DNA from: Segatella copri
Lineage (GTDB): Bacteria; Bacteroidota; Bacteroidia; Bacteroidales; Bacteroidaceae
NCBI RefSeq assembly: GCF_949820605.1
Contig: NZ_CATKVU010000006.1
Location: forward strand, 2,739,001 to 2,803,000
Length of the DNA stretch: 64,000 nucleotides
Reading direction: 5' to 3'
Part shown: piece by piece, positions 15,972 through 26,768 of the stretch
Position numbering within the stretch: position 1 is the stretch's first letter
Layout: each line of letters starts with the position of its first letter
Program-made: the position numbers and the translations under genes
Notes under the pieces: generated by a model
Database searches by the model: none
Told to the model about the DNA's origin: nothing
The model's input: only the letters and a program-made list of their open reading frames with translations

Positions 15972-17321
15972 CTACTTGCAAAGCTTGCAGCCCTCACACT
16001 TATTGAGTTCACCACGGAATCGCTTCTCTACGAGATGATGCAGGCGGTCACGCAATGGCTCCAGCTCCATCTTGTCGATGACTTCGTTGATAAATGCAAA
16101 CTGAAGGAGCAACTTAGCCTCCTCACGGCTCACACCACGCTGCTGCATATAGAACAATGCGGCATCGTTGAGCTGACCTACAGTACTACCGTGCGCACAC
16201 TTCACATCATCGGCATAAATCTCCAGCATCGGCTGGGTGAACATGCGGGCAGTCTTCGTAGCACAGAGGTTCTGGTTGGTTTCCTGAGAAACAGTTTTCT
16301 GGGCACCATGACGAACCAATACTCTGCCGGCGAAAGCACCACGTGCCTCACCATCGAGTACATACTTATAAAGTTCGTTGCTGGTACAATGACCCACCTG
16401 ATGATCGATAAGCGTATTGTTGTCAACCACCTGGTTCTTGTCGGCAATCACACAACCATTACAGAAGCTCTCGGCTCCCTCGCCCTTGAATACAAGGTCG
16501 AGGCGGTTGCGGGTGATACCGTTATGAAGGATGATGACGTTATGGTTTACACGGCTGTTAGCCTGCTGCTCAATATAAACGTTGCTGACACGACGGTTCT
16601 TGTAATGAGTCTCCTCCAGACAATAGAGGTCGAGACTGGCATTCTCGCCAACATAAGCCTCGATAACCTGGGTTGCGAGGAAGTTCTTATCATCGGCAGC
16701 ATGATCGCAGAAGAGGAACTTAGCCTCAGCACCCTGTTCCATCACGATGAGCACACGTCGGTTTACCATCAAATCAACATCCGAACGGAGAATATTGATG
16801 ACCTGAATGGTTCGCTCTACCTTTACATCCTTTGGAACGTAGATAAGCAAGCCATCCTGTGCCAAGAATGTATTCAATGCGGTGATGCCATCTTCATCGG
16901 TTTTGGCAATCTTAGCGTAGTATTTCCCGATGAATTCAGGGTTTTCTGCAGCAATCTTGTTCAAAGAGTCCACGATTACGCCCTCCGGAAGCTCTACTTT
17001 AGGCAATGCTTTGTTATAAAAAGCATCGTTCACCACGAAGTAGAGCGAAGTGCTCAGATTAGGCACATCGCAGCGGAAAGCTTCGTATGGATCTACCGGA
17101 ATTTCCAGACGGTTCAAGTTCAAGCCATAATCTGGCTCGAAAATGGCGCTCATATCTGTGTACTTGTATCTTTCTACCTTTCGGGAAGGGAAGCCCAAGC
17201 GACGGAAGTTCTCAAACGCAGCATCGCGCACCGCATTGAGCACCTCAGCACTGTTCTTCTTGATCACTCTCGAAGAAGACTGATACAAGTCTAAATATTG
17301 TTTTTCTGAAAGCATAGCCAT
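15972..17321 (-). CDS. sufD: Fe-S cluster assembly protein SufD
   Basis: The 449-residue SufB/D family protein carries the C-terminal beta-helix and helical bundle (ALFYMQQRGVSREEAKLLLQ, FINEVIDKMELEPLRDRL) and the conserved CAHGSTVGQLND. The C-terminus ends in a CEGCKLC cluster that could bind metal. It forms the SufBC2D scaffold complex with SufB and the ATPase SufC. It starts 8 nt after the sufC stop. The long open frames on the opposite strand here are shadows. Confidence 0.94.
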   Translation of the reverse strand: MAMLSEKQYLDLYQSSSRVIKKNSAEVLNAVRDAAFENFRRLGFPSRKVERYKYTDMSAIFEPDYGLNLNRLEIPVDPYEAFRCDVPNLSTSLYFVVNDAFYNKALPKVELPEGVIVDSLNKIAAENPEFIGKYYAKIAKTDEDGITALNTFLAQDGLLIYVPKDVKVERTIQVINILRSDVDLMVNRRVLIVMEQGAEAKFLFCDHAADDKNFLATQVIEAYVGENASLDLYCLEETHYKNRRVSNVYIEQQANSRVNHNVIILHNGITRNRLDLVFKGEGAESFCNGCVIADKNQVVDNNTLIDHQVGHCTSNELYKYVLDGEARGAFAGRVLVRHGAQKTVSQETNQNLCATKTARMFTQPMLEIYADDVKCAHGSTVGQLNDAALFYMQQRGVSREEAKLLLQFAFINEVIDKMELEPLRDRLHHLVEKRFRGELNKCEGCKLCK

Positions 17322-17329
17322 CCTCCTTA

Positions 17330-18097
17330 TTATTTCTCATCTACTTCAGCCTTGATCCAGTCGTAGCCACGAGCCTCAATCTCCTTGGCAAGTTCAGGAC
17401 CAGCAGTCTTCACTATTCTACCCTTATAGAGTACGTGAACCACACTTGGCTTAATCATATCGAGCAGACGCTCGTAGTGAGTGATGACGATGGCAGATGT
17501 CTTGTCGGTATGCATCTTGTTCACACCGTCAGCCACGATACGCATCGCATCCACATCGAGACCAGAGTCGGTTTCATCGAGAATAGAAAGCTTTGGCTCC
17601 AGCATAGCCATCTGGAAAATCTCGTTGCGCTTCTTCTCACCACCCGAGAAACCTTCGTTTACTGAACGGCGAGCCAACTTGCTATCCAATTCCACCAACT
17701 CGCGCTTCTCACGCATCAGCTTCATGAATTCACTTGTATTCAATGGTTCCAAACCCTGATACTCACGCTTGGCATTGATAGCTGCACGCATGAAGTTGGT
17801 CATGGATACGCCAGGAATCTCCACCGGATACTGGAAAGAGAGGAACAAGCCTTCACGGGCACGGTCCTCTGGCTTCATATCCAGGAGGTTCTTGCCGTTG
17901 AAGATAGCCTCACCCTCGGTTACGGTATAGAGAGGGTTACCTGTGAGCACAGCGCTCAAGGTTGACTTACCGGAACCGTTAGGTCCCATGATTGCATGTA
18001 TCTCACCATCGTTGATAGTCAGGTTGATACCTTTCAATATTTCTTTGCCTGCAATAGTAGCATGCAGATTCTTTACCTCTAACATAATTTTAGTCAA
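17330..18097 (-). CDS. sufC: Fe-S assembly ATPase SufC
   Basis: The 255-residue ABC ATPase has Walker A GPNGSGKST (residues 38-46), the signature FSGGEKKRNEI and Walker B LSILDETDSGLD. The SufC-specific end of that block separates it from transporter ATPases. It powers remodelling of the SufB-SufD scaffold in the cytoplasm. The gene lies between sufB (31 nt) and sufD (8 nt). Confidence 0.96.
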   Translation of the reverse strand: MTKIMLEVKNLHATIAGKEILKGINLTINDGEIHAIMGPNGSGKSTLSAVLTGNPLYTVTEGEAIFNGKNLLDMKPEDRAREGLFLSFQYPVEIPGVSMTNFMRAAINAKREYQGLEPLNTSEFMKLMREKRELVELDSKLARRSVNEGFSGGEKKRNEIFQMAMLEPKLSILDETDSGLDVDAMRIVADGVNKMHTDKTSAIVITHYERLLDMIKPSVVHVLYKGRIVKTAGPELAKEIEARGYDWIKAEVDEK

Positions 18098-18128
18098 TTT
18101 TTATCGATTTCATCGAGAATTATGATAA

Positions 18129-19580
18129 CTATCCTACGGTTCCTTCGAGTGAAACACTCAGGAGTTTCTGTGCCTCAACGGCAAACTCCATAGGCAACTT
18201 GTTGAGCACATCCTTGGCATAACCATTTACGATCAAGCCGACAGCCTCCTCGGTAGGAATACCTCGCTGATTGCAATAGAAGAGCTGGTCTTCTGAAATC
18301 TTCGAGGTGGTTGCCTCATGTTCGAACACGGCTGTATCGTTATGGGCATCCATATATGGGAAGGTATGCGCTCCACAATCGCTACCCAGCAACAAAGAGT
18401 CGCAGGAACTGTAATTGCGTGCATTGTCGGCATTGGATGTGGCACGAACCAGACCACGATAGGAGTTCTGGCTATGACCAGCCGAGATACCTTTAGAGAT
18501 GATGGTACTCTTGGTGTTCTTACCCATGTGAATCATCTTGGTACCGGTATCAGCCTCCTGATAGTTGTTGGTAACAGCTACGCTGTAGAACTCAGCTACA
18601 GAGTTGTCGCCACGCAAGATACAGGAAGGATACTTCCAGGTAATCGCAGAACCCGTCTCTACCTGAGTCCAGCTCAACTTAGAGTTCACACCGCGCAAGT
18701 CGCCTCGCTTGGTTACCAGGTTCAGCACACCACCCTTACCATGCTCATCACCAGGATACCAGTTCTGAACGGTAGAGTACTTCACCTCAGCATTATCCTT
18801 GACGATAATCTCTACGATAGCCGCATGGAGCTGGTTCTCATCACGCATTGGCGCTGTACATCCCTCCAGGTAAGAAACGTAGGCATCATCATCGGCGATG
18901 ATCAATGTACGCTCAAACTGACCGGTGTTACGGGCATTGATGCGGAAGTAACTGCTCAACTCCATCGGACAGCGGACGCCCTTAGGAATATAAACGAATG
19001 AGCCATCACTGAAAACACAACTGTTCAAGGCTGCATAAAAGTTATCACGATAAGGAACTACGGTTCCCAAATATTCTCTTACCAGATCAGGATGCTCCTT
19101 CACAGCCTCACCGATACTGCAGAAGATGACGCCCTTCTCACGGAGTTTCTCCTTGAAAGTAGTCTTTACCGACACAGAGTCCATGATGGCATCTACGGCG
19201 GTACCGCTCAAAGCCAGACGCTCCTCCAGAGGAATACCGAGTTTGTCGAATGTTTTCTCCAACTCAGGATCAATCTCCTTGTTTTTTGGCTTCTTTGCCA
19301 AAGGGTCGGCATAGTATGAAATCTCCTGGTAGTCAATAGGTGGCACGTGAACGTGTCCCCACTTTGGCTCCTTTAGCGTCTTCCAGTAATTGTAGGCTTT
19401 CAGACGAAATTCGAGCATCCAGTCTGGCTCTCCCTTCTTCTGCGAGATCAGGCGCACAACATCCTCGTTGAGACCCTTTTCTATGATTTCAGTATGTACA
19501 TCGGTGGTAAAACCATACTCGTATTTCTGGTCTATCACATCCTTGACAACCTGATTCTGTTCTTTCTCTATTTCTGCCAT
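18129..19580 (-). CDS. sufB: Fe-S cluster assembly protein SufB
   Basis: The 483-residue protein has the typical SufB sequence: [15 protein letters not shown] near 90, [69 protein letters not shown] and [17 protein letters not shown]. It is the core scaffold on which the cluster is built. The gene leads the suf operon. The 139 nt before it, behind infB, hold a palindromic hairpin (GGGAT..ATCCC) and heptamer repeats but no consensus promoter, so readthrough from infB is possible. Confidence 0.96.
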   Translation of the reverse strand: MAEIEKEQNQVVKDVIDQKYEYGFTTDVHTEIIEKGLNEDVVRLISQKKGEPDWMLEFRLKAYNYWKTLKEPKWGHVHVPPIDYQEISYYADPLAKKPKNKEIDPELEKTFDKLGIPLEERLALSGTAVDAIMDSVSVKTTFKEKLREKGVIFCSIGEAVKEHPDLVREYLGTVVPYRDNFYAALNSCVFSDGSFVYIPKGVRCPMELSSYFRINARNTGQFERTLIIADDDAYVSYLEGCTAPMRDENQLHAAIVEIIVKDNAEVKYSTVQNWYPGDEHGKGGVLNLVTKRGDLRGVNSKLSWTQVETGSAITWKYPSCILRGDNSVAEFYSVAVTNNYQEADTGTKMIHMGKNTKSTIISKGISAGHSQNSYRGLVRATSNADNARNYSSCDSLLLGSDCGAHTFPYMDAHNDTAVFEHEATTSKISEDQLFYCNQRGIPTEEAVGLIVNGYAKDVLNKLPMEFAVEAQKLLSVSLEGTVG

Positions 19581-19682
19581 TGTTATTTAGAATAACCTTT
19601 CGTTATTTTAACCCTAAATAGGGATAAGCCGCTGAGGACTCATCCCTACCTTATTATATATATGATAGAGCGAAAAACAAAT

Positions 19683-19717
19683 GAATTCTTCACTTTTCGT
19701 TCTTCACTCTTCACTTT
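19683..19717. repeat. Heptamer element at the end of infB
   Basis: On the minus strand, directly after the infB stop, the sequence runs GTGAAGAGTGAAGA, ACGAAAA, GTGAAGA and ends GAATTC. This is almost the same as the elements after speA and argB. Confidence 0.8.
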
Positions 19718-19718
19718 A

Positions 19719-22562
19719 TTAAAGCTTCTGCTCTACCTCGATCTCAGTGAAGGTCTCGATAACGTCGCCCTCCTGAATATCGTTGTAGTTGACGAGGCTC
19801 AAACCGCATTCCATACCGGTAACCACCTCCTTGACATCGTCCTTGTAACGCTTCAAGGCACCGATTTCAGCAGTACGGATCACGATACCGTCACGGATGA
19901 CGCGAGCCTTATCCTTAGCGTGTACCTTACCCTCGGTAACGAGACCACCGGCAATAGTACCCACCTTAGAAATCTTGAAGGTCTGCTTAACCTCAACCTG
20001 ACCGGTAACGATTTCCTTCTTCACCTTGTCGAGCATACCAACCATCGCACTCTTGATATCGTCGATAGCATCATAGATGATAGAATATGTGTTGATTTCA
20101 ACACCCTCACGGTCGGCAGCCTTACGAGCATCGGCAGATGGTCGAACCTGGAAACCAACGATGACTGCATCTGAAGCAGATGCCAGCATCACGTCGTTCT
20201 CTGAAATCTGACCCACAGCCTTGTTCACCACGTTCACCTGAACCTTCTCGGTAGAAAGCTTGATGAATGAGTCGCTCAATGCCTCAACAGAACCATCGGT
20301 ATCACCCTTCACGATGACGTTCAACTCATGGAACTCACCACGTGCGATACGGTGAGAGATATCACCCAGGGTCAAGCGCTTCTGAGTACGCAAGCCCTGC
20401 TCACGCTGCAGCTGCTCACGCTTGTTGGCGATTTCGCGAGCCTCCTGCTCTGTCTCGATTACGTGGAACTGGTCACCTGCAGTAGGCGCACCATTCAAAC
20501 CGAGGATGATAGCTGGCTCAGCAGGAGCTGCTGACTTGATGTTGACATTACGCTCATTGAACATCGCCTTGACACGACCCCAAGAAGTACCGGCGAGTAC
20601 GATGTCGCCTACCTTCAAGGTACCATTGGCAACCAATACGGTAGAAACATATCCACGACCCTTGTCGAGAGAAGACTCGATGATGGTACCTGTAGCACGA
20701 CGGTTAGGGTTAGCCTTCAAGTCGAGCATGTCAGCCTCGAGGAGCACCTTGTCGAGCAAATCGTGAACACCGATACCCTTCTTGGCACTGATTTCCTGGC
20801 ACTGATACTTACCACCCCACTCCTCAACGAGCAGGTTCATGTTAGCCAAGTCCTCACGGATACGGTCTGGGTTAGCACCTGGCTTATCAATCTTGTTGAT
20901 TGCGAATACCATAGGCACACCGGCAGCCTGCGCATGAGCGATAGCCTCCTTGGTAGTAGGCATCACTGAGTCATCGGCTGCGATGATGATGATGGCGATA
21001 TCGGTAGCCTGGGCACCACGGGCACGCATGGCGGTAAACGCCTCGTGACCTGGAGTATCCAGGAAGGTTACCTTGCGACCGCTTTTCAGGGTCACGCTAT
21101 AGGCACCGATATGCTGGGTAATACCCCCCGCCTCACCGGCAATCACATTGGTATTACGGATATAGTCGAGCAAAGAGGTCTTACCATGGTCTACGTGACC
21201 CATGACGGTTACGATTGGAGCACGTGGAACCAAGTCGTTCTCATCATCTTCTTCCTCGCTCACGGCCTCCTGAACCTCGGCACTCACGTATTCGGTCTTG
21301 AAACCGAACTCCTCAGCTACCATGTTGATGGTCTCTGCATCCAGGCGCTGGTTGATAGATACCATGATGCCTACGCCCATCAGCGTAGAGATAACCTGAG
21401 TAACGCTGATATCCATCATCGTAGCCAACTCGCTAACGGTAACGAACTCAGTAAGTTTCAGGGTCTTGCTTTCCTTCTGCTCCTGACGAGCCTGATCCTG
21501 CAACTTCTCCTGAACAGCCTCACGCTTCTCCTTACGGTACTTAGCACCCTTCTTGTTCTGACTCTTGCTGGTCAAACGTGCAAGAGTCTCCTTAACCTGG
21601 CGTGCTACAGCCTCGTCATCAACCTCGATCTGACGCTGGTTGCCGCGGTTGTTATTATTGCCGCGATTATTATTGTTATTATTTCTGTTGCGGTTTTTGT
21701 TCTTCTTGTTATTACCGCCGTTGTTGCCATTACCTCCGCTATTATTCTTAGCTTCAGCATTGATGTCAACACGTTCTTTGTTGATACGAACACGCTTTTT
21801 GCGCTCATTGTGCTGTTGAGCCATTTTCTCCTCACGTTCCTTGCGGCGCTCCTCCTTGGTTTTCTTCTTAGGACGAGTGCTCTGGTTGAGGGAAGACAAA
21901 TCTATCTTGCCCAACACCTTAGGCTCATTAGCAGTAAACTTCTTCTCACTCTTGAGAGTAAACACGCTGTTGTCTGCTGCGCCAGCAGAATGCTGTGCAG
22001 TTTCATTCTTAGCATGATGATGCTCTTTCTTTCCCTGAGGAGCATTCTGCTTATTCATCTGAGCGTTTGACTGCTGTGATTTCTGATGATTTTCCTGTTT
22101 CATTTGCTGTTTATGCTGAGAAGCCTGTTGTGGCTTCTGTTCCTTCTTTTGCTCAGCCTTAGGAGCGTCTTTCTTCTGCTCAGGACTGACGGCAGCAGTC
22201 TCAGGCTTTTCCGCAACAGACTCTGCAGCAGGCTTCTTACCGATATTGTCCAAGTCAATCTTTCCCAGCGGCTTATACTGCTGCTGTCCATTAGACTCCA
22301 ACAAGCTTTCAGCGCGATTGTCCTTCTGCTCTGGCGCACGCTTCTTATCTTTTGCTTTTTTGGTAAAGAGTTTCTCAGCCTGATCACGAACCTCTCTGTC
22401 CTGACTGAAGGCATCATTCAATGCCTTATATTGCTGGTCGGTGAGTTTGAAGCTCGGTTCTGCCTTGACATCTCCCAGGTCTTTTCTTTTCTCTAGGAAT
22501 TCAACTGCCGTCTGAAGTCCTATATTTAATTCACGTAGTGCTTTATTTAATCTGATGCTCAT
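19719..22562 (-). CDS. infB: Translation initiation factor IF-2
   Basis: The 947-residue GTPase delivers initiator tRNA to the ribosome. The G domain starts near residue 450 with [12 protein letters not shown], then DTPGHEAF and NKIDKPGA, and is followed by the beta-barrel and C-terminal domains. The first 440 or so residues are low-complexity: Lys/Glu/Gln-rich stretches and an Asn/Gly tract ([27 protein letters not shown]). Such extensions are usual in Bacteroidota IF-2. The gene is third in rimP-nusA-infB, 61 nt after nusA. Confidence 0.97.
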   Translation of the reverse strand: MSIRLNKALRELNIGLQTAVEFLEKRKDLGDVKAEPSFKLTDQQYKALNDAFSQDREVRDQAEKLFTKKAKDKKRAPEQKDNRAESLLESNGQQQYKPLGKIDLDNIGKKPAAESVAEKPETAAVSPEQKKDAPKAEQKKEQKPQQASQHKQQMKQENHQKSQQSNAQMNKQNAPQGKKEHHHAKNETAQHSAGAADNSVFTLKSEKKFTANEPKVLGKIDLSSLNQSTRPKKKTKEERRKEREEKMAQQHNERKKRVRINKERVDINAEAKNNSGGNGNNGGNNKKNKNRNRNNNNNNRGNNNNRGNQRQIEVDDEAVARQVKETLARLTSKSQNKKGAKYRKEKREAVQEKLQDQARQEQKESKTLKLTEFVTVSELATMMDISVTQVISTLMGVGIMVSINQRLDAETINMVAEEFGFKTEYVSAEVQEAVSEEEDDENDLVPRAPIVTVMGHVDHGKTSLLDYIRNTNVIAGEAGGITQHIGAYSVTLKSGRKVTFLDTPGHEAFTAMRARGAQATDIAIIIIAADDSVMPTTKEAIAHAQAAGVPMVFAINKIDKPGANPDRIREDLANMNLLVEEWGGKYQCQEISAKKGIGVHDLLDKVLLEADMLDLKANPNRRATGTIIESSLDKGRGYVSTVLVANGTLKVGDIVLAGTSWGRVKAMFNERNVNIKSAAPAEPAIILGLNGAPTAGDQFHVIETEQEAREIANKREQLQREQGLRTQKRLTLGDISHRIARGEFHELNVIVKGDTDGSVEALSDSFIKLSTEKVQVNVVNKAVGQISENDVMLASASDAVIVGFQVRPSADARKAADREGVEINTYSIIYDAIDDIKSAMVGMLDKVKKEIVTGQVEVKQTFKISKVGTIAGGLVTEGKVHAKDKARVIRDGIVIRTAEIGALKRYKDDVKEVVTGMECGLSLVNYNDIQEGDVIETFTEIEVEQKL

Positions 22563-22623
22563 AAATTATTTATTCTCCTATTTTTAAAGTTAGATTCCCT
22601 GCAAGCACTCGCTGGCAAGGGAA

Positions 22624-23886
22624 TTATTGTTCGAATTCGGCGCGCAACACGCTGAGTACATGATCAACGGTCTCCTCTTCGAGGTCGGCCTTCTCAATCA
22701 GCAAGTTGCGAGGTGCATTGAGTACCTGCTTGGCAGTATCAAGACCGATGCCCTTGATAGCATCGATAACCCACTGGTCAATCTCATCAGAGAACTCATC
22801 CAAGTAGATATCCTCATCGGCCTCATTCTCGTCTACCTCACGGAATACGTCGATGGTATATTCTGTAAGCATAGAAGCCAGTTTGATGTTCATACCGCCA
22901 CGGCCGATAGCCAAACTAACTTCCTCAGGCTGCAAGTAAACCTCTGCTTTCTTGTTCTCATCATCAACATTGATTGAAGAAACCTTGGCTGGAGCCAACG
23001 CACGCTGAATGAAGAGTTTGGTATTGCTTGAGTAGTTGATGACATCGAGATTCTCGTTGCAAAGTTCGCGAACGATACCGTGAACGCGGCTACCCTTAAC
23101 ACCTACACATGCGCCAACCGGGTCGATACGCTCATCGAATGTTTCAACAGCAATCTTAGCACGCTCTCCCGGAAGACGGGCGATACGGCGGATTGCAATC
23201 AGACCGTCTGCAATCTCAGGAACCTCAGCCTCCAACAGGCGCTGCAGGAAGATTGGAGCAGTACGGCTCAAGATAATCTTTGGATTATTGTTCTCGTTGT
23301 CTACACGAAGGATGACCGCACGAACAGTCTCACCCTTGCGGTAAGTATCACCAGGAATCTGCTCAGTCTTAGGCAACATGAGCTCGTTGTTCTCATCATC
23401 TACAATCAGAACCTCGCGCTTCCAAACCTGATAAACCTCACCAGAGATAACCTGACCTACGCGATCCTTGTATTTGTTGTAGAGTGAATCATGCTCCAAC
23501 TCAAGAATTTTGGAAGCCAAAGTCTGACGAAGAGTCAAGATGGCACGACGACCAAACTTATTGAAGTCAACCGTCTCACTTACATCCTCACCAACCTCGT
23601 AATCCGGCTCAATCTTACGAGCCTCAGAAAGTGTAATTTCCTTATTTTCATCTTCAACTTCGCCATCAGCAACAACTATACGGTTGCGATAAATTTCGAA
23701 GTCACCCTTGTCAGGGTTCACGATGACATCAAAGTTTTCGTCACTACCAAAAATCTTGGCAAGTACATTACGGAAGCTCTCCTCCAATACACTTACCAAT
23801 GTAGTACGGTCGATATTCTTTGTTTCTTTAAACTCGCGGAATGTATCAATCATACTCGCTGTCAATTCTTGCTCTTTTTTAGCCAT
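22624..23886 (-). CDS. nusA: Transcription termination/antitermination factor NusA
   Basis: The 420-residue protein consists of an N-terminal polymerase-binding domain (SMIDTFREFKETKNIDR, NIDRTTLVSVLEESFRNVL), an S1 domain (VGQVISGEVYQVWKREVLI), KH domains (DPVGACVGVKGSRVHGIVRE, AIGRGGMNIKLASMLT) and a short C-terminal helix-hairpin-like end. It lacks the long C-terminal repeats of enterobacterial NusA, as is normal for this phylum. It binds RNA polymerase and modulates pausing and termination. The gene starts 3 nt after the rimP stop. Confidence 0.96.
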   Translation of the reverse strand: MAKKEQELTASMIDTFREFKETKNIDRTTLVSVLEESFRNVLAKIFGSDENFDVIVNPDKGDFEIYRNRIVVADGEVEDENKEITLSEARKIEPDYEVGEDVSETVDFNKFGRRAILTLRQTLASKILELEHDSLYNKYKDRVGQVISGEVYQVWKREVLIVDDENNELMLPKTEQIPGDTYRKGETVRAVILRVDNENNNPKIILSRTAPIFLQRLLEAEVPEIADGLIAIRRIARLPGERAKIAVETFDERIDPVGACVGVKGSRVHGIVRELCNENLDVINYSSNTKLFIQRALAPAKVSSINVDDENKKAEVYLQPEEVSLAIGRGGMNIKLASMLTEYTIDVFREVDENEADEDIYLDEFSDEIDQWVIDAIKGIGLDTAKQVLNAPRNLLIEKADLEEETVDHVLSVLRAEFEQ

Positions 23887-23889
23887 AAC

Positions 23890-24357
23890 TTAATTGAAAC
23901 TAATTATGTATTTTGTATATTTTACTTTATCCATCTGGTAAACGTGATCAACCTCCTGCTTAACCGGACGTTTTTTACCTTCAACCTTTACCTTTTCTTC
24001 AACGCCAACTGTGAAGTCATTTCCTTCAACAGCTTTCAAGATACCCTTCACCTTCTTGCCGTCGGCATCAAGCACCTCTACCTCCTTGCCAATGAAATTG
24101 ATATACTGCTGCGGAACTTTGAACGGTTGACCCAAGCCTGCAGAGCCAACTTCGAGCTCATAGTCTTCCTCGTCACGGTTCAAATGATCCTCAATATACT
24201 TACTCAAGGCAACACAATCCTCAATCCATACTCCATCGGCATGGTCAATCTCAACAACGATTCTATCGTCGGGACTGATTTCAATGCTTACCAAGAAATA
24301 TTCCTTATCTTGGAGCCATTCTTCAACTAATTTTTTTACGACGTTTTTATCAATCAT
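23890..24357 (-). CDS. rimP: Ribosome maturation factor RimP
   Basis: The 155-residue protein has the family pattern: LVEEWLQDKEYFLVSIEI, RIVVEIDHADGVWIEDCVAL, SKYIEDHL, YELEVGSAGLGQPFK and a C-terminal SH3-like part (GKEVEVLDADGKKVKGILKA). It assists 30S subunit assembly. First gene of the rimP-nusA-infB operon, with a consensus promoter 60 nt upstream. Confidence 0.93.
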   Translation of the reverse strand: MIDKNVVKKLVEEWLQDKEYFLVSIEISPDDRIVVEIDHADGVWIEDCVALSKYIEDHLNRDEEDYELEVGSAGLGQPFKVPQQYINFIGKEVEVLDADGKKVKGILKAVEGNDFTVGVEEKVKVEGKKRPVKQEVDHVYQMDKVKYTKYIISFN

Positions 24358-24416
24358 ATATACCTTATTAAAATAAAATGAGGAACTCTTGTGAGCCCCT
24401 CATTCCACTGAACGTT

Positions 24417-24449
24417 GCAAAATTACAAATATTTTTGTGATTAGCCAAA
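24417..24449 (-). promoter_or_regulatory. Promoter of rimP-nusA-infB
   Basis: On the minus strand TTTG (24446-24449), 20 nt, TAATTTTGC (24417-24425). Full consensus. Confidence 0.8.
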
Positions 24450-24471
24450 AAAAATGCAACTTTTTATTCGC

Positions 24472-24503
24472 AACGTGCACATTTTTAATCGATTGTGCAC
24501 GTT
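24472..24503. repeat. Perfect inverted repeat AACGTGCACA
   Basis: AACGTGCACA (24472-24481) faces TGTGCACGTT (24494-24503) across 12 nt, between the end of the S41 protease gene and the rimP promoter. It could terminate the protease transcript, but the T-run follows only on the plus strand, so an operator role is also possible. Confidence 0.6.
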
Positions 24504-24510
24504 TTTGTAC

Positions 24511-26175
24511 TTATTTCTTCACAGGATGCAGTATTTTTTCGTATTCTGATGGAGAATTCAGCAATTTTACTGCTTCCTTAATCTGCTTGTCATAGCGCAT
24601 GGAATTCTGGATGGCACCGCGCTGGAAATAATAGGCTGAAACGATGTCATTTTCCAACAGATGCTTGATGTAATCCTTGTTATAATCCAGATCCTTTGCC
24701 ACATTATGGCTCAGCTTTTTCTTCAAAGCCTCAAACTCTGCCTTGGCATCATCGTAGTAGCCTTCAAACTTAGCGAGTTTTTCCAAGTCCTTGAGATACT
24801 TTTCTGTTTCACGGTCGTACTGGAAGTTAGCCTTCAACACGCGTGTCTTGAATTCATCATAGTCGGCATCGGTCAGCGAGAATTCCTTCGCAGAAGCAAT
24901 AGCAGGATGCTTGGCGATATAATCAACCTCATAATTAAGCATCACCTCATTACTGTCGCGGGCACCAGCCAGATAGAAGGCGATGTTCGGCAAAGAATCA
25001 GGCCTTACTTCTACATCCGGCTTCACACCACCTCCATCTCTCACTTCTCTGCCACCTGCGGTATAGAACACCTTGGTAAGAGAGTCGGGAACATGCTCCA
25101 CATAACCACCCTTATCGTGCTTATAGTTGAGTGCCTGAACGCATCGACCGCTAGGAATGAAATATTTAGCAGTAGTAAGTTTCACCTGTCCGTTATAAGG
25201 CAAATCCATGGTAGTCTGCACCAATCCCTTTCCATACGTGCGCGTACCTAATATTACAGCACGGTCATAATCCTGCAGACTGCCGCTCATGATTTCACTG
25301 GCACTGGCAGAATTCTCGTTCACCAATACCACCATCGGCATAACGGAATCTATCGGTTCAACCGTGGTCTTATAAACATGATTAGAAAGCTGCAACTTTC
25401 CCTTCATCTCCAAGACTGTCTTACCTTTTGGCAAGAACATATTGATGATGCTGACCGCTTCGGTAACAGAACCACCACCATTATTACGCAGATCGAAGAC
25501 AAGACTCTTGGCTCCTTGCTTTCTCAAATCGATAAAAGCACGACGCACTTCCTTGGCAGACTGCTCGGTAAAGGAATTGAAGTTGATGTAACCGATGCTA
25601 CCCTCCAACATGCCATAATAAGGCAAGAACGGCAACTGGATGGTACGGCGTGTTACCTTCACCTTCATCGTCTTGCCTGTACTTGGACGCTTAACTTTCA
25701 ACATGAAAGAAGAACCCGGGTCACCACGAAGATGATCGCTGACATAGCCCACCTCCTTATTGGTCATATCCTCATCATCAATACTCAGGATGATGTCACC
25801 CTTCTTCAGTCCCACTTCTGCAGCAGGCATATTCTCGTAAGGCTCGCTGATACAGACGCGCTGCAACTGAAAATTGTAGCGTATCACCGCACCTACACCC
25901 GCATACTTGCCGGTGAGCAGGTTCTTGAGTTCCTTCATCTTCTGCTCAGGATAATAGGTAGTATAAGGGTCGAGACTACGCAACATGGCATTGATACCAT
26001 TTCCGACCACAACTTCAGCATCGAGCGTATCAACATACATCAAATCGAGATTCTTGTAGATGGCATTGAATATTTCCATATTCTTTGCGGCTTTGAAGTC
26101 ATGATCTTTGTCAACCTGGGCAAAAGTAGGAACTGCCAGGAGCACCATAAGCAAGGAGAACAGTATTCTTTTCAT
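24511..26175 (-). CDS. S41 family C-terminal processing peptidase
   Basis: I take the ATG at 26175, which gives a signal peptide (MKRILFSLLMVLLAVPTFAQ) and an AAGGT site upstream; the frame is open further back without a plausible leader. The resulting 554 residues hold a PDZ domain (KYAGVGAVIRY, AAEVGLKKGDIILSIDD), then the S41 core (SIGYINFNSFTEQSAKEVRR, LVFDLRNNGGGSVTEA). The catalytic serine lies in ENSASASEI near residue 286 and the lysine in TYGKGLVQ near 313. A helical C-terminal part follows. Relatives (CtpA/Prc) trim envelope proteins in the periplasm. It is a single gene behind a -7 box at 26266-26273. Confidence 0.93.
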   Translation of the reverse strand: MKRILFSLLMVLLAVPTFAQVDKDHDFKAAKNMEIFNAIYKNLDLMYVDTLDAEVVVGNGINAMLRSLDPYTTYYPEQKMKELKNLLTGKYAGVGAVIRYNFQLQRVCISEPYENMPAAEVGLKKGDIILSIDDEDMTNKEVGYVSDHLRGDPGSSFMLKVKRPSTGKTMKVKVTRRTIQLPFLPYYGMLEGSIGYINFNSFTEQSAKEVRRAFIDLRKQGAKSLVFDLRNNGGGSVTEAVSIINMFLPKGKTVLEMKGKLQLSNHVYKTTVEPIDSVMPMVVLVNENSASASEIMSGSLQDYDRAVILGTRTYGKGLVQTTMDLPYNGQVKLTTAKYFIPSGRCVQALNYKHDKGGYVEHVPDSLTKVFYTAGGREVRDGGGVKPDVEVRPDSLPNIAFYLAGARDSNEVMLNYEVDYIAKHPAIASAKEFSLTDADYDEFKTRVLKANFQYDRETEKYLKDLEKLAKFEGYYDDAKAEFEALKKKLSHNVAKDLDYNKDYIKHLLENDIVSAYYFQRGAIQNSMRYDKQIKEAVKLLNSPSEYEKILHPVKK

Positions 26176-26265
26176 TGTTACCTTATTTAATTGTATATGA
26201 TTCAACTTATTGGTTATTTTCTCCCCCTTTTCACGGCATTCGCCCTCGGGAGAAGATTTCGACCA

Positions 26266-26273
26266 CAAAAGTA
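26266..26273 (-). promoter_or_regulatory. -7 box before the S41 protease gene
   Basis: The minus strand reads TACTTTTG about 90 nt before the start codon; no clear TTTG lies at the expected spacing. Confidence 0.4.
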
Positions 26274-26375
26274 CTCATTTCTTTGCGAAAAACACCATAA
26301 AATAGGCAAAAAGTGGCACAAAGATAAGAAAAAATACACTTTTTTAGAGAAAAAGCGAAAAAAGTCAGCAAAAAA

Positions 26376-26408
26376 TTTGGCAGAATGAAGAAAAGTTAGT
26401 ACTTTTGC
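26376..26408 (+). promoter_or_regulatory. Promoter of the tRNA-Asn pair
   Basis: TTTG at 26376-26379, 20 nt, TACTTTTGC at 26400-26408, 40 nt before the first tRNA. Confidence 0.8.
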
Positions 26409-26448
26409 ACACGCAAATAAGGAACGTCATGTTCTTTACAGAAAAAAT

Positions 26449-26522
26449 GCTTCAATAGCTCAGTTGGTTAGAGCACCTGACTGTTAATCAGGGGGTCGTT
26501 GGTTCAAGCCCATCTTGAAGCG
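26449..26522 (+). tRNA. tRNA-Asn (anticodon GTT), copy 1
   Basis: Acceptor GCTTCAA pairs with TTGAAGC. The anticodon stem CTGA/TCAG surrounds the loop CTGTTAA with anticodon GTT. Standard 74-nt class I form. Confidence 0.96.
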
Positions 26523-26572
26523 CAAGAGAGTTTCAGGTTAGCCTCGTAACTCATCTTCTTTCATAGCAAATT

Positions 26573-26646
26573 GCTTCAATAGCTCAGTTGGTTAGAGCAC
26601 CTGACTGTTAATCAGGGGGTCGTTGGTTCAAGCCCATCTTGAAGCG
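26573..26646 (+). tRNA. tRNA-Asn (anticodon GTT), copy 2
   Basis: Identical to copy 1 over all 74 nt and separated from it by 50 nt, so the pair is a recent or conserved tandem duplication transcribed from one promoter. Confidence 0.96.
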
Positions 26647-26651
26647 CAGAA

Positions 26652-26685
26652 AAGAGTCGCAAGTTTTACTTGTGACTCTTTTTGT
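26652..26685 (+). terminator. Terminator of the tRNA-Asn pair
   Basis: AAGAGTCGCAAG faces CTTGTGACTCTT across 5 nt (one mismatch) and is followed by TTTTTGTTT. Confidence 0.8.
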
Positions 26686-26768
26686 TTATCCACATTTTAT
26701 CCCACTTTGCATTCTCCATTCCCATTTACAAATACTATATCCGGCAATAACCAGAGAAAGCAATATCA

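Noticed and set aside
15918..17294. 458-codon open frame opposite sufD
   Set aside because: Sequence has no family features and mirrors the strong codon bias of sufD on the other strand; a shadow ORF.
21045..22070. 341-codon open frame opposite infB
   Set aside because: It is a mirror of the low-complexity IF-2 N-terminal half.
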